31,796 bases of DNA from Cymbomonas tetramitiformis (GCA_001247695.2 LGRX02012763.1:1-31796); one strand, 5' to 3'; shown: positions 7,328 through 16,959, counted from the stretch's first letter. The notes: a model not told the origin generated them from the sequence alone. Numbers and translations: made by a program.

Positions 7328-10024
7328 ATGACGGCGGCTAAACGGCCAGCTCCGGTGGGGCTCCTGGAACAGTTCAACGACCTGGCGCCGAAGATACACG
7401 CCGGTATATGCCTTAAGTCGGGCATGCACGCTTCACCCGGCGGGGAAGGGTGGCTTCAGGGGAACTTCGACATTCTCCTTGAGAACGTGTTTAACAAGTG
7501 CGCGGCTTTCCAGCTGCTGGCTCCTCTGAGCCAGGAGCACACGGTGGCCAAGGGCAAATGCAGCCAGTGGATCAAGCAGAAGATGCGCAACAACAACAAG
7601 AAATTTCAAACGCAGTGTGTGTCCCCTGCGACCTGCCGGCAGGATGTCCTCGGCGAGGCAGAACTATGCACCGCTTGTGCGCCAAAGGTAACGGCGAACA
7701 TCACGGCCATGCTGCAGTTCGACAGGTTCATCGCCGGCAATCCGCAGTGTACGGGACTCAGGGTGACCACGCCCGAGGAATCCAACGTCCTCCGTGCGAG
7801 ATTCCCTGGGCCGTGGCAGCAGGCTGTTGATGCCGTAGCAGGGGGTCCCCCGGGTGCATTTCACCCTGCGGTTGCGAATCAGCAGCCGCATACAGTGGCA
7901 GCTGCTGCTTGCGGCAGGGTGGCGACGCATGCACCGCAGGTAGCGGCGGATCCTGCTGGCGCCGGGGTGGCGGTGCATGCACCCCCGGGTGGAGTTCGCA
8001 CTGCGGGTACGATGCAGGCACCGCAGGTAGCGGCGGATCCTGCTGACGGCGGGGTGGCGGCGCATGCACCCCCGGGTGGAGTTCGCACTGCGGGTACGAT
8101 CCAGCCACCGCAGGTAGCGGCGGATCCTGCTGGCGGCGGGGTGGCGGCGCATGCACCCCCGGGTGGAGTTCGCACTGCGGGTACGATCCAGCCACCGCAG
8201 GTAGCGGCGGATCCTGCTGGCGGCGGGGTGGCGGCGCATGCACCCCCGGGTGGAGTTCGCACTGCGGGTACGATGCATGCACCGCAGGTAGCGGCGGATC
8301 CTGCTGGCGCCGGGGTGGCGGCGCATGCACCCCCGGGTGGAGTTCGCACTGCGGGTACGATTCAGCCACCGCAGGTAGCAGCGGACGTGCAGGACAATTT
8401 TCTTGCGGACATCGGAGTCTGGGTGAAGTACTTGTCTGAGTGCCCGTGGGTGACGTACGACCCTGCAGCACGTATATTCAGCGATGATACCAACCACATG
8501 ACACAGTCGCAACTTCCCGAGAGCCACGCGATATGGGTCGGCGAAGTATGTGACGCGCTGAACCTCCTGCGCCCGTTCTTGACGATGGTTCCGGTCCCCC
8601 CTGCGCAACGACGTCGACCCCAGGGCGCACATACCACCCAGCCCCGCACCCAGGAGTCGCGCCCAGCCCAGGCGCCGGAGCAGCCAACACACCTCAAGAT
8701 AAATCAGGCCGCAGCACCGGCCCCGGGGGCATTGCCCACACCGGAGGAGGCAGTGAGCCCATTACCCACTATCATGACAGAGGCGGCGTTCAGGTCCTCC
8801 CTGGACGAGCAGTCCGAGGAGGATGAGGAGGTGGTGGCTCCCCAGCAGGCTCAGGAGGTCAGGAGGAGTCCGAGGACCAGTGTAACGTCGCCGCCATCCC
8901 TGGAAAAACAACGAGCCGGTAACATAGCCAGGAATATCGCTATGATGAGGGGTGTGATGGAGGCTAAGGGCGCTCTGTTCACCGTTGGTGACACAACACC
9001 GGAGGCAGCGTTGGCCTTGCTGCAAACCGTCACGGACGAGCGCCTTAAGGACCACCTCACCGCGCTGAAGGGAACGGGCAAAAAAGTGAGTCTGACGATG
9101 AAAGGGAGCTTGTTTACCCTTCAGCAACCAGCGACATTTGCGGGTTACGCAGCGCTTAGCAAGAAGTCCTTGGACGCGCTCAACACGCCACTAACAAATG
9201 AACTCAGGCGGCGTGTGAACAGCAACCCGGAGCTGCGAGCTCTCGTGCCAGTCGCCACGCCAAAGAGCACTGCAGCTGAACCCCGGAAATCCAAACGTAA
9301 CGAGGGACCGCCGGCTGCCGGCAGCAACAAGCGCAAGAAGCAGGCCTGCCCGGCTGATGCTCGGCAGGTTACTGTGTCAGGAGCAACAATGGCCGAGCTC
9401 CTGCCAATTTCGCGGAAGGGCGCGTTTCATCGCGCCGTCAGTGGCGGTGTAGAGTGGTTGGTGGCTGCTGACAAAGCGGAGAAGCTCACGCAGTCCGCTG
9501 TCAAAATACTGTCGGGCCGTATGAAGACACAGCTCTGGGAGACGACCACGTACGGCGAGGAGTACTCAGTGGAGCATGCCTCCGGGACGTGGAGTGGAGC
9601 AATCGGCAAGACTGTCCATCGCATAACGGTGGAGGAGTGGTCTGAGGTGCACGATTACTACTGCACGGCGGTGGCCAGTGACAATGGCGCCAACCTGCAA
9701 GTCAAGTTGCCCGCGGTGCTCCTCGACTTCGCCATTTTTCATGCGGAGTTCGACGCGCACGCATTCAACTCGGCGATCATCCCGAAATTCGGCGAGTGCC
9801 GGGTCCCGGATGTGCACATCTGCGAGAAGGGACTGCTTTGGAGGACATCGACCGGGGAAGAAATGTGCATGTCCAACCTGCCGAAGTTGCTCAGCATGCG
9901 CGACACGGTCCCGCCGGGTTTACAAGTGGACGGAAATGCGGAGCCACGACCAGCCGGTGAGTGGGGCACGCCTCCCGCAGGCAGCTCGCATGCATGGGTT
10001 GTGACATGCCGATGCCTGCAATGA
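7328..10024 (+). CDS. Hypothetical 898-residue protein with 29-residue repeats
   Basis: The ATG at 7328 is the first in the frame; the upstream extension has no ATG. No family was recognised. Residues about 97-120 contain several Cys, including a CxxC, that could bind metal. Residues 202-352 are five Ala/Pro/Gly-rich 29-residue repeats. An acidic stretch follows at about 490-505 (SEEDEEVV). A basic KRKK cluster near 668-671 resembles a nuclear localisation signal. The last 210 residues look globular and are unrepeated. A good donor (CCG|GTGAGT) at 9957 suggests the real 3' end may be spliced and the final 22 residues of this frame not used. The gene sits between the OTU gene and the transposase-related frames on the same strand. 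A DNA-binding accessory protein of a transposon is possible but unproven. Confidence 0.65.
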   Translation: MTAAKRPAPVGLLEQFNDLAPKIHAGICLKSGMHASPGGEGWLQGNFDILLENVFNKCAAFQLLAPLSQEHTVAKGKCSQWIKQKMRNNNKKFQTQCVSPATCRQDVLGEAELCTACAPKVTANITAMLQFDRFIAGNPQCTGLRVTTPEESNVLRARFPGPWQQAVDAVAGGPPGAFHPAVANQQPHTVAAAACGRVATHAPQVAADPAGAGVAVHAPPGGVRTAGTMQAPQVAADPADGGVAAHAPPGGVRTAGTIQPPQVAADPAGGGVAAHAPPGGVRTAGTIQPPQVAADPAGGGVAAHAPPGGVRTAGTMHAPQVAADPAGAGVAAHAPPGGVRTAGTIQPPQVAADVQDNFLADIGVWVKYLSECPWVTYDPAARIFSDDTNHMTQSQLPESHAIWVGEVCDALNLLRPFLTMVPVPPAQRRRPQGAHTTQPRTQESRPAQAPEQPTHLKINQAAAPAPGALPTPEEAVSPLPTIMTEAAFRSSLDEQSEEDEEVVAPQQAQEVRRSPRTSVTSPPSLEKQRAGNIARNIAMMRGVMEAKGALFTVGDTTPEAALALLQTVTDERLKDHLTALKGTGKKVSLTMKGSLFTLQQPATFAGYAALSKKSLDALNTPLTNELRRRVNSNPELRALVPVATPKSTAAEPRKSKRNEGPPAAGSNKRKKQACPADARQVTVSGATMAELLPISRKGAFHRAVSGGVEWLVAADKAEKLTQSAVKILSGRMKTQLWETTTYGEEYSVEHASGTWSGAIGKTVHRITVEEWSEVHDYYCTAVASDNGANLQVKLPAVLLDFAIFHAEFDAHAFNSAIIPKFGECRVPDVHICEKGLLWRTSTGEEMCMSNLPKLLSMRDTVPPGLQVDGNAEPRPAGEWGTPPAGSSHAWVVTCRCLQ
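7931..8382 (+). repeat. 87-bp in-frame tandem repeat, 5.2 copies
   Basis: Units start at 7931, 8018, 8105, 8192 and 8279, with a partial unit at 8366. Each encodes 29 residues of the type PPQVAADPAGGGVAAHAPPG followed by GVRTAGTI. Copies differ by a few bases (for example GGCGCC/GACGGC/GGCGGC) and the frame is kept throughout. The spacing is exactly 87 bp with no unique spacers, so this is a coding minisatellite and not a CRISPR array. Confidence 0.95.
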
Positions 10025-10584
10025 GCAACATGAGGATGAATGTCGAATCTTGCGCCGTGTGCACGCAGGTGTATCTGGTGACGCGTAGCTTGGATTGCAA
10101 CGCTGGCGATACCCCAAGCTGCTGGCTGACCAGCAGTGTTCCTGAACCAGAAGCTTGAAAGCAGGCGCATACGACTTGTACCGCAGGGGAAACGCGCAAG
10201 CGTGCAAGCCTCTGGCATGAAAGCTTAGGATGTCAACCACGAACACCAGCTTCCGATTAATGCAGATTGTAGGCTCTGCGATGTGAAAGAGCGTATGTAG
10301 CTAGAACAGACAATTTTGAACTGTATTGTATCTTTGTAATAAATCAGTTTGTGTTCTCCGACGGAAACACGCGGTCACTAAGCACGCGTCACGCTGCACA
10401 CGCCATGCACCGAGCGACCGCCGCGTATCGATCGGGCGCTCACGCGAGGAGCAACGATGCATCTAACGAGGTGTCTGCCTTCATGATGCAGGTGCTGTCG
10501 GTGCCCCCCCCCTCCCCCTCAACGGATGTGCTGCGTGCAGGTCGGTGACACGGAAGGGGTGATTTGCGGCAGGTATGCGCGGTG
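10025..10584. other. Intergenic or intronic stretch
   Basis: No reading frame of note. It holds a poly(A)-signal-like site at 10335-10343. It also has a strong pyrimidine tract with CAG (about 10504-10540) that looks like a splice acceptor. However, entering from the donor at 9957 through that acceptor meets a TGA at once, so the splice is not supported. Confidence 0.5.
10335..10343 (+). terminator. Poly(A)-signal-like TGTAATAAA
   Basis: TGTAA (used as a polyadenylation signal in green algae) overlaps AATAAA (the canonical signal). It lies in an AT-rich patch about 310 bases after the stop of the 898-residue frame. It is suggestive only. Confidence 0.4.
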
Positions 10585-11367
10585 ATGGGTGAACTGGATG
10601 ACGCCGTCATCCTGCGCAAACTGCAAAGCCTGGATATTGGGCAAAGGGTCAAAGTGTCACGGTTTGGTGTGGACATCGGATGGATCCCAAGGAAGGCCGG
10701 CGGCCGCCTCACGAAGACGCAAAAGGACGCAAAGCTCCGTCAGCTTGGTCAGCTTGCTGACAGATTGACAACTCTCGGGTGCATGATCGATAAGAGGATG
10801 CGGATAACAAGCTTCCGGGGACCGCCTGTGGGCCCCAGAGAGCTAGCAGGTGAGGGGGCGAGCCCGGTGGACGGCGCGCGGGGGAAACGGCGAGCCGGGG
10901 GGGAAGCCGTCACGTGCCAAACAGCGCAGCTCCCAACCGCGTGGGATAACCGGCACGTGACCGACGCCCGGCTACTGGAGTTGGCGCAACGCGCTTACCG
11001 TGACATCAAGCGCCCAAGCATTCGCTCCCTCTTCACCCCCGACGACTTGTGCACGCTGGGCATACCTGATCAGGTAGGGCGCGCCGGAAAGGAGCACAAG
11101 GGACGGATTGACGTGCTCATAGGCCACATGCAATCTCTGGGAGTTCAGTTTGATCAAAGGCACCGTGTCATTGGCTCATTGCCATCTCCGCTGGCCACCA
11201 GATGGAGGCGGCCCCAGTGTTTGCGGAAACAGCGGATGATGATTCTCAGCAGGCGAGGATACCCAACAAGAGAATGCGGTATACCCTGGTGGGAGGAGCC
11301 GGCGCAGATGGGAATGATACGAACCACGACCTGGCGGACGCACAGGCCGTGGGATATATGGGATTGA
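10585..11367 (+). CDS. Hypothetical protein with an internal duplication
   Basis: The frame runs from ATG 10585 to the stop at 11367 and encodes 260 residues. No family was recognised. Two segments resemble each other. One is the stretch ending in LTTLGCMIDKRMRITSF (about 10740-10815). The other ends in MQSLGVQFDQRHRVIGSL (about 11110-11180). Both follow the pattern L-x2-LG-x3-D-x-R-x-R. The last 55 residues overlap another frame (11202-11576) that reads more convincingly there, so the true gene may change frame or be spliced near 11190-11201 (a CCACCAG|ATGG acceptor-like site). It could be a 5' exon of the transposase gene or a separate DNA-binding protein. Confidence 0.45.
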   Translation: MGELDDAVILRKLQSLDIGQRVKVSRFGVDIGWIPRKAGGRLTKTQKDAKLRQLGQLADRLTTLGCMIDKRMRITSFRGPPVGPRELAGEGASPVDGARGKRRAGGEAVTCQTAQLPTAWDNRHVTDARLLELAQRAYRDIKRPSIRSLFTPDDLCTLGIPDQVGRAGKEHKGRIDVLIGHMQSLGVQFDQRHRVIGSLPSPLATRWRRPQCLRKQRMMILSRRGYPTRECGIPWWEEPAQMGMIRTTTWRTHRPWDIWD

Positions 11368-11576
11368 GTCTTTGCGAGGAAGGGGGGTCGTCAGATGCCC
11401 CCACCCCAGCCGAAAATGCATACTGGGAGGAGGTGTTGGATTTGCCGGACATCCCGGAAGAAGACATCGTGGAGGAGACGGACGAAGGTGGTGATGCGGA
11501 GGCGGACCTCCTCTCCATCCCGGACTTTCTTTACGATGTACGCCCTGCTCGGACAGGACGTGGAAACATCATGTAG
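11202..11576 (+). CDS. Acidic reading frame, possible 5' exon of the transposase gene
   Basis: 124 residues from ATG 11202, rich in Asp and Glu (for example EEDIVEETDEGGDAEAD). No domain was recognised. It is in the same frame as the transposase start at 11697. A possible 138-bp intron (weak donor GTACGC at 11538, acceptor CTCGCAG ending at 11675) would join the two in frame without a stop. Acidic N-termini are common in Tnp2-type transposases, which makes this reading attractive, but the donor is poor. Confidence 0.4.
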   Translation: MEAAPVFAETADDDSQQARIPNKRMRYTLVGGAGADGNDTNHDLADAQAVGYMGLSLCEEGGSSDAPTPAENAYWEEVLDLPDIPEEDIVEETDEGGDAEADLLSIPDFLYDVRPARTGRGNIM

Positions 11577-11696
11577 TGCGTATTGTAGTATGTACGTCAT
11601 GCAACATGCGCAGGGGCATGCAGCGCACGCAGAATATGCACAGAAACTAAGCCAGGAGGGGACGGCCACTCGCAGGAACTAGCTGCAAAGGCGGGC

Positions 11697-14600
11697 ATGG
11701 AAATCGAGGTGGAAGAGGCGGCCGCCTTGCTGCTGGCTCATCACGCAGAGGTGACGGTGTACGCGCCGGTGCCGGCGAAAGAGGTGACGGTGGACCCTCC
11801 GGAGGCAGGGAAAGCGGTGACGGTAGACGCGCCGGAGCCAGCGAAAGTGGAGACATTGGACGCGCCAGAGTCGGCCGAACTCAGTCCCAAAAAGATGGAT
11901 CCGCTTCTAACGCATGGGCTGGCGAGCCCCCACGGAGTGACGCTGCAGGAAGCTGTGTGGTATTTGCTGGACATGAAACGGCGGCAGCAGTGGACAGACG
12001 CGCACTTCAACACGTTCATGAAAATCTTGAAGATGCTGCTGGGTGGAGCAAACACCAATTTACCGGGGTCGCTCTGGCACATGCTACGCCTGATTGGTGC
12101 CGAGACCGTGTGGGACTACGCAGTGCATGTGTGTCCGAAGTATCACAGAACGTTTCCAGCAGAGACCAAGAAACCAGCGCAGGAGAAATGCGGGGTTCCC
12201 ATCGCGTGGGATGCGGCGGGAGTGCCGGTCGGGTGGTGCGAGGAGGAGAGATACAGTGTGACACGTACGGCGCGGGGTGAGGTGTACCGCCCGCAGGAGT
12301 ACTATTTCTACTTCCCGGTGAAACGGCTAGTCAGACGCTGGATGCGCAATGCGAAGTTTGCAAAGATGCGTGCTGATACGCAGGCGAGAGCGCCTACAAA
12401 CGCATGCGTCATGACCAGCCCGCACGTGGCGCGGATCAACGAGCACAGCACGGTTGGGGGCCGGCTGCTGCAGGAAACAGAAAGCACGGATCCCATGAAA
12501 CCTGGAATGGTTCGGGCTGGAATGGCTGTGGAATACGGTGAGGATGACGCACGGGCGAAGAAGCACGACAAACAGTGAGTCCAGCCGACACCCAGCACTC
12601 CTACTACAACCAAGCCCCCCCCCTCCCCTTGATGTATGTTGAATGAAATGGCTGACCTGAACAGCGCTATGGTGCAAACGATGCGTTGCACGTGAGGGTG
12701 GGGACACACCACCGGGCGTAATGGTGGGAATGTGGCGCGCACGGTGCAGGGGATGGTCCACGAGGTTCGGAGCGATGCGGAGCGCGGACCTGCACCCTCG
12801 GGTACACGCCGCCACAATCTGCAACTCGAACCGTTGCGATGTGCCTTGTTACTAGAATAAGGCTAACCAGTGTAACGCATGCAGGTGGTCCCCTGCTGCT
12901 GGTCTGCTTCTGCAGTGTAGGCGTATGCAAGGTGCACTGCGTCCCGCCTTGCGTGCCGTAGGTTGTACACCTGCTAGCGTGTCTGGCTGTGAAGGCTTCC
13001 CGGTGATTGAGGAAGGGAGGACTGACGGTGCATCCATGCGGGTGTTCGCAGGATCGGGTTAGGATGGAATTTACCGGGCTCGTAATTGTGGTTCCGGGCC
13101 CTAGGCAGCACTGGAAGAACAATGACGTGATCCAAGAGCGCCTCGTGAAGGAGCTCAAGGAGTTACGCGACGGGCACGCTGACGACAAAGGCACGCCGTT
13201 CCGAGTATACGATGGTTACTTTGGCAAGTGGCATGATAAGTTCAGTGTGTTTCTGGTGCTGTGCTACTGTGACACCGTTGCGCGGAACGATCTGGGAAGG
13301 TTCGCTCCGGTGGCTGCCAGACGCAACGATTACCTGAGCCTGTGGGAGGGCACCCCCGGACCAACTGGTGGGATGTATTGCCTAGGCTATGCCAAGCCTA
13401 TCGCACAAAGCTATTTACCGGACGGGGAGACGGTTCATGCCTGGGACCCGTCGGTGCTATTAACCCAGGAGGATCACGAGGAACTAGTCAAGCTAACCCA
13501 GGAGGGCGCTGATCCCATGCGGACCGGGCGCTACGGTAAGGGTCCCCTGGAGGCCCTGGAATATTTCACCGCCATGTCGGCATACGTGCTGCCTTTCATG
13601 CACTGTATGACCTTCGGTGTCGTGAAGAGTACTGTGAAGATGTTCCGCCACAAGGTGCCCAACTGCGATGACACGTGCTACTTCAACGCCGCGCAGCTAC
13701 AGCAGCTACAGAAGAACGGCAAAGGGCTGTGTGCCCCGCACGCCATGCACCGTGAGTACCAGGACGTGGTGCAATATGCAGGTAGGTGTGCTGGCAGGCA
13801 TGATTGCAGGAAAGCTGTTCTTCCCATGCATGCGAGATCTACGTGAATTGTGTGCATAGGCCCGCCCGTTGTATGGGTTGACCATTGATTGAATGAACGG
13901 TGCATGCATGCTGATGTCGCCCGAAACGCTTGGTTTGTTTGCAGGGAACTACACTATGGAGGACTGGCTCAACTTCATTTTGATATTCAGCCCGCTGGTA
14001 TTCATGGACGTCCTGTGGAGTCTCAACCGAGAGTTGGACAGGGCTTGGTGGAAGCTGAGGGAGGCTGTGATATATTTCATCCGGCAGGTGTGCGCCGGCA
14101 CAATCGAAGACCGCGCAGAGGCTCGCGCACAAGCGGAGCTGCGTATGAGGGAGTTCGCAGTCATTATTGAGAACGAGTGCCCTATGAACATGCTGACGCT
14201 GAATCTACGCCTAGCCGTGGTACACTTGTGCAAGCAAGAGGAGAAGGTAGGCGTTGTCAGCTCCAACATCGAGCCATGGGTGGAGCGCCTGTTGGGGGAG
14301 GCGAAGGGGGTGGTGCCGGAGCCGGTGGGGGGGAAGGCCATCGATTCATGCATCGGTAACGCCTACTTGCTGAAAGACCGTGTAGATGACATGGCCCACT
14401 TGTACCCCGGGATCCGGTTCCTTCCAGACTATGTCGCGCACTCGGTGAAAGAGGACGGCCCGGGTTTCCGCGATGACCCGGGGCTCGCGTGTCACTTCAT
14501 GGATGTCGGTCATCACATCATCCGCGGTGGCGTGGCCGTATCCGCGCTAAGCGCCGATGCGGAAGGAAGGCTGCTGCCGGGCCTGGCGGCTTCCTTGCGT

Positions 14601-15047
14601 GCCATGCACGGTGAGCGATACGAGCTAGAACGGGACGCCTTGGACGTCCCATGTTTCCCACGAATGCGGCACGGCGACGAGGACTTCACGTCCACGATGT
14701 ACACCAGGGCAGTAACCAGAATCTCCTACAACGTAGCCTTAGCATCCTCTGAAGCCGATGCATTTGAATACGGCCGCGTGGAAGCTTACTATCTGATCTG
14801 GGACCCGGCCACACATTGCGTTGTGTGCCGTCTAGCCATGGTGACGGCATACCCGACTATCAAAAACGCGCGCATGAACAGCCGTGCCGTCTTTGTCTTG
14901 AACGAGGATGCCAAACATACCCTGCTGATGCCGGCGTCACGCCTTGAGACCAAGTGTATCTGCCACCGTCCTCCGGGATTTAAAATCCCCCTCCACGTCA
15001 TCTACCTTTGGCCAGGAATGAAATCTGCACGATGCTCAAGACCTTAG
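11697..15047 (+). CDS. Tnp2/Plavaka-like transposase (CMC superfamily), three exons
   Basis: Proposed exons 11697-12574, 13063-13781 and 13945-15047 join in frame to 899 residues. Exon 1 carries the family's N-terminal pattern: a TDAHFNTFMKILKMLL segment, then NLPGSLWHMLRLIG, AVHVCPKYHRTFP, and YYFYFPVKRLVRRW where the family has its LxRL region. Exon 2 opens with the diagnostic VIVVPGPRQ, followed by ELKEL and FRVYDGYFG. Exon 3 has the helical stretch with NMLTLNLRLAVVHLCKQ and EPWVERLLG, matching the family's NLH/HL...W..ER block. Near the C-terminus it has FEYGRVEAYYL. Such enzymes cut and paste CACTA-type DNA transposons. Catalytic residues cannot be assigned with confidence, and the usual RN-L-DG-NPF block between exons 1 and 2 is not visible, so a further exon may lie in 12575-13062. 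The upstream 10585 and 11202 frames may supply more N-terminus. Confidence 0.7.
12575..13062 (+). other. Predicted transposase intron 1 (488 bp, phase 2)
   Basis: The donor AAACA|GTGAGT overlaps the stop that ends the first frame. The acceptor TTAG|G at 13062 completes a Gln codon before the Met of the next exon. Another acceptor, TTCGCAG at 13051, is better in sequence but is out of phase. The interval holds no recognisable conserved block. A G-rich open stretch at 12721-12850 is unassigned. Confidence 0.45.
13782..13944 (+). other. Transposase intron 2 (163 bp, phase 1)
   Basis: The donor GCAG|GTAGGT and the acceptor TTGTTTGCAG|GG are both near consensus. Splicing completes a Gly codon and joins the frame ending in QYA to the frame starting NYTMEDW. 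This is the clearest intron in the window. Confidence 0.8.
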
Positions 15048-15294
15048 CAACGGCAAGCTAGAAACCAGCAGCATGCGTCCTTCCTTCCTCTCTCCTTATT
15101 GCTTCTAGTGTGACCTTACTTGCAAAGCCCAGGACGGGGCTGGGACTTGCAAAGCCACATACTTACCTACCTAGCATATCTGGTAACAGTTATGTAACAT
15201 TCCATGCCTGATTGCCACGTGCACTAATCTTGCACACGTGTCCGTATCACAGTGCATCCTGCCTGTCACGTGTCCAACCGTGGTCATACCGTGG
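15048..15294. other. Transposase 3' flank
   Basis: No reading frame. It contains a direct repeat of ACTTGCAAAGCC (about 15118 and 15149) and an imperfect inverted repeat CACGTGCA...TGCACACGTG (15217-15241). No clear polyadenylation signal was seen. Confidence 0.5.
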
Positions 15295-15612
15295 CAAATT
15301 TACCGGTCATATGTGGTAATTTTACCATTGGGGGTCAATTTACCGGTCATATGTGGTAATTTTACCATTGGGGGCCAATTTACCGGTCATAGGGGGGTAC
15401 CATGGTAAATTATATAAAGCAATGGTAAACAATAATATATAATTACCGCGCTATAAGTAAATGTGGTAAAATCGTGGTAACAAAAACGCCCACTGACCAA
15501 TAGGAAATTACCCACGGGATTTATATCGCCACTATTAGTATAATGGTGGTAAAACACCAATTTACCACATTTTACCACCAGTTTACCACATTTTACCACC
15601 AGTTTACCGCGT
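15295..15612. repeat. TTTACC/GGTAAA repeat array, candidate transposon subterminal repeats
   Basis: Two full and one partial copy of a 40-bp unit (starts about 15296, 15336 and 15376) carry TTTACCGG and GGTAAT. Further GGTAAA or TTTACC hexamers in both orientations run to 15612. The right part is a short tandem of CCAGTTTACCACATTTTA. The array is followed directly by CAGTG at 15621-15625, the inverse of the CACTG termini used by CMC elements. A TATATAAA string lies at about 15411. The array fits binding sites for a transposase near an element's end, but this is an inference. Confidence 0.6.
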
Positions 15613-15753
15613 TTATTTCTCAGTGTGGAGGCTGGCTGACGCTCGAATCGCGTTTCCTATTCGTTAGTAATTTCGGTAAGAGGCTGACGCTGGCAGGGGT
15701 CAGAAAAAATACGAAAAAAGCTAGGCTGGCTCCAAATTCCTGTTTCCTTAAAG

Positions 15754-16716
15754 GTGAGGTATTACTGTAGGGAACTTCAGCAAGACAATGAGCTGATGCA
15801 CCGGGACGAGCAAGTCAGAAAGCACATAGCGGCTAAACTGGCTGCAGCATCAGTTCAGGTCGCGGTTTCCCCCCCAGACTTCCCGGAGCGCAGTGTAGTC
15901 CAGAAAGCAGTCGCCATCGGCCTGCTAGCTGACGCGTGTACTTACTGCCTCCCGGACTGTGACTCCGACGCGGAAACGTCAGTCACCCGCCTGGACTGCA
16001 TAATGCAGGACGGCGATATCAGTCCGAGCTGGTGTGAGTCCCTGGCAGCGGTGTCCTCGATGGGAGCGCGCCCGAGGAGTTTCGACAGGCACAGTCGCAC
16101 ACCGACGTTGTTGCTGTTTTGGGCCTGGATTGCGGGCGTCAGAGTCAAGGTGTTGGTGGATTCGGGAGCGTCCACCAATATTATCGCAAAGAGTACACTG
16201 CAGAAGCTCACCGGCATCAAGCCGGTGCGCCACGAGCAAGCCATGCGGGTTCGAGTGGCTGACGGCACCACGTATGATGCTAATTCCTGCATCAGGCCCA
16301 AGCTCCTTGCTGAGACGTCAAAGGGGTCATACGGCCAGCAGGTTGAGCTTCGGGTAATGCCCCTCGACCTCAAGGTGGATGTCATCCTGGGAGGTCCTTG
16401 GCTGGCAAACCTTTCCCCGGCTACACTGGATTATAAGAATTGGGGTTCGGTCCGGTTCACCAAGGGCAGGGAAGAGGTCGTCATCACCGGCTGTTCGCCG
16501 GGGTCCCCGGACCCCAGTCGGTCCAAGGACACGGCAATGGCACTGGTGCAGGGAGTCATTTTGAGCCAACGTCGAGCTCGTCGGGACCTGCGGACCCTCC
16601 GAAACAGAGAGGAGCAAGCTTTCGTTGTCTACCTCGGACCCGATGGGACTTTTGGCGCGTTGGCCTGCAACAAGGGGGGGGAGACTCCGACGAAGATTCC
16701 CCCAACGATGTTGTAG
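15754..16716 (+). pseudogene. pol: Chromovirus pol, aspartic protease part
   Basis: The frame is open from about 15688; the first ATG is at 15796. The retropepsin motif VLVDSGAS (D at 16159-16161), followed by TNIIAKS and a downstream DVILGGPWL, marks the protease that processes the polyprotein. The first 100 residues are unrecognised and no gag (capsid or zinc knuckle) is seen. The frame is diverted to a premature stop (16716) after a run of eight G at 16674-16681. The other frame continues from there with a sensible acidic linker, so this is best read as a one-base indel in the homopolymer, though programmed slippage is possible. Confidence 0.75.
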
Positions 16717-16959
16717 CAGGCATAGCGTCAGAACCCTCCTCCGGGTCCGAGGATAGTGAAGTCAGCGTGCGTCCCAGCGCAACGGCGCCGGACGGAGCAG
16801 AGGAGTCTGAGGGGCCGGGAGGGTTGGTCTCGGACAGCTCCGAGTCCGGCTACAGTGACGTGGAAGGGGCGTGTCATTTGCGGAGAGTAGGGGCGGTGGT
16901 CGAGGATATTAGGCCACAGGGATTTGCGAGTACGGTCGACGATGCCTATTCTACGAAAG
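16682..16959 (+). pseudogene. pol: Acidic linker of chromovirus pol, shifted frame
   Basis: After the G8 run the plus-strand frame of 16440-17009 reads a Ser/Glu/Asp-rich stretch (for example SSGSEDSEVS, SSESGYSDVEG). It runs to the border of the inserted element. It looks like the spacer between protease and reverse transcriptase. It continues in frame at 17609 if the insertion is removed. Confidence 0.55.

Noticed and set aside
7931..8382. CRISPR-like regular repeat
   Set aside because: Units are contiguous 87-bp coding repeats without unique spacers, in a eukaryotic context.
7664..8692. Long minus-strand reading frames opposite the 898-residue gene (up to 342 codons)
   Set aside because: They mirror the 87-bp repeat and the GC-rich codon pattern of the plus-strand gene, and show no domain.
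9957..10585. Splice from the 898-residue gene into the next frame
   Set aside because: The donor at 9957 is good, but the strong acceptor at 10540 leads straight into TGA and the acceptor at 10572 is out of phase.
15048..15753. 5' LTR or gag of the chromovirus
   Set aside because: No sequence matching the 3' LTR start (TGTGCTAGGAG) or end, no primer binding site and no capsid or zinc-knuckle frame were found.
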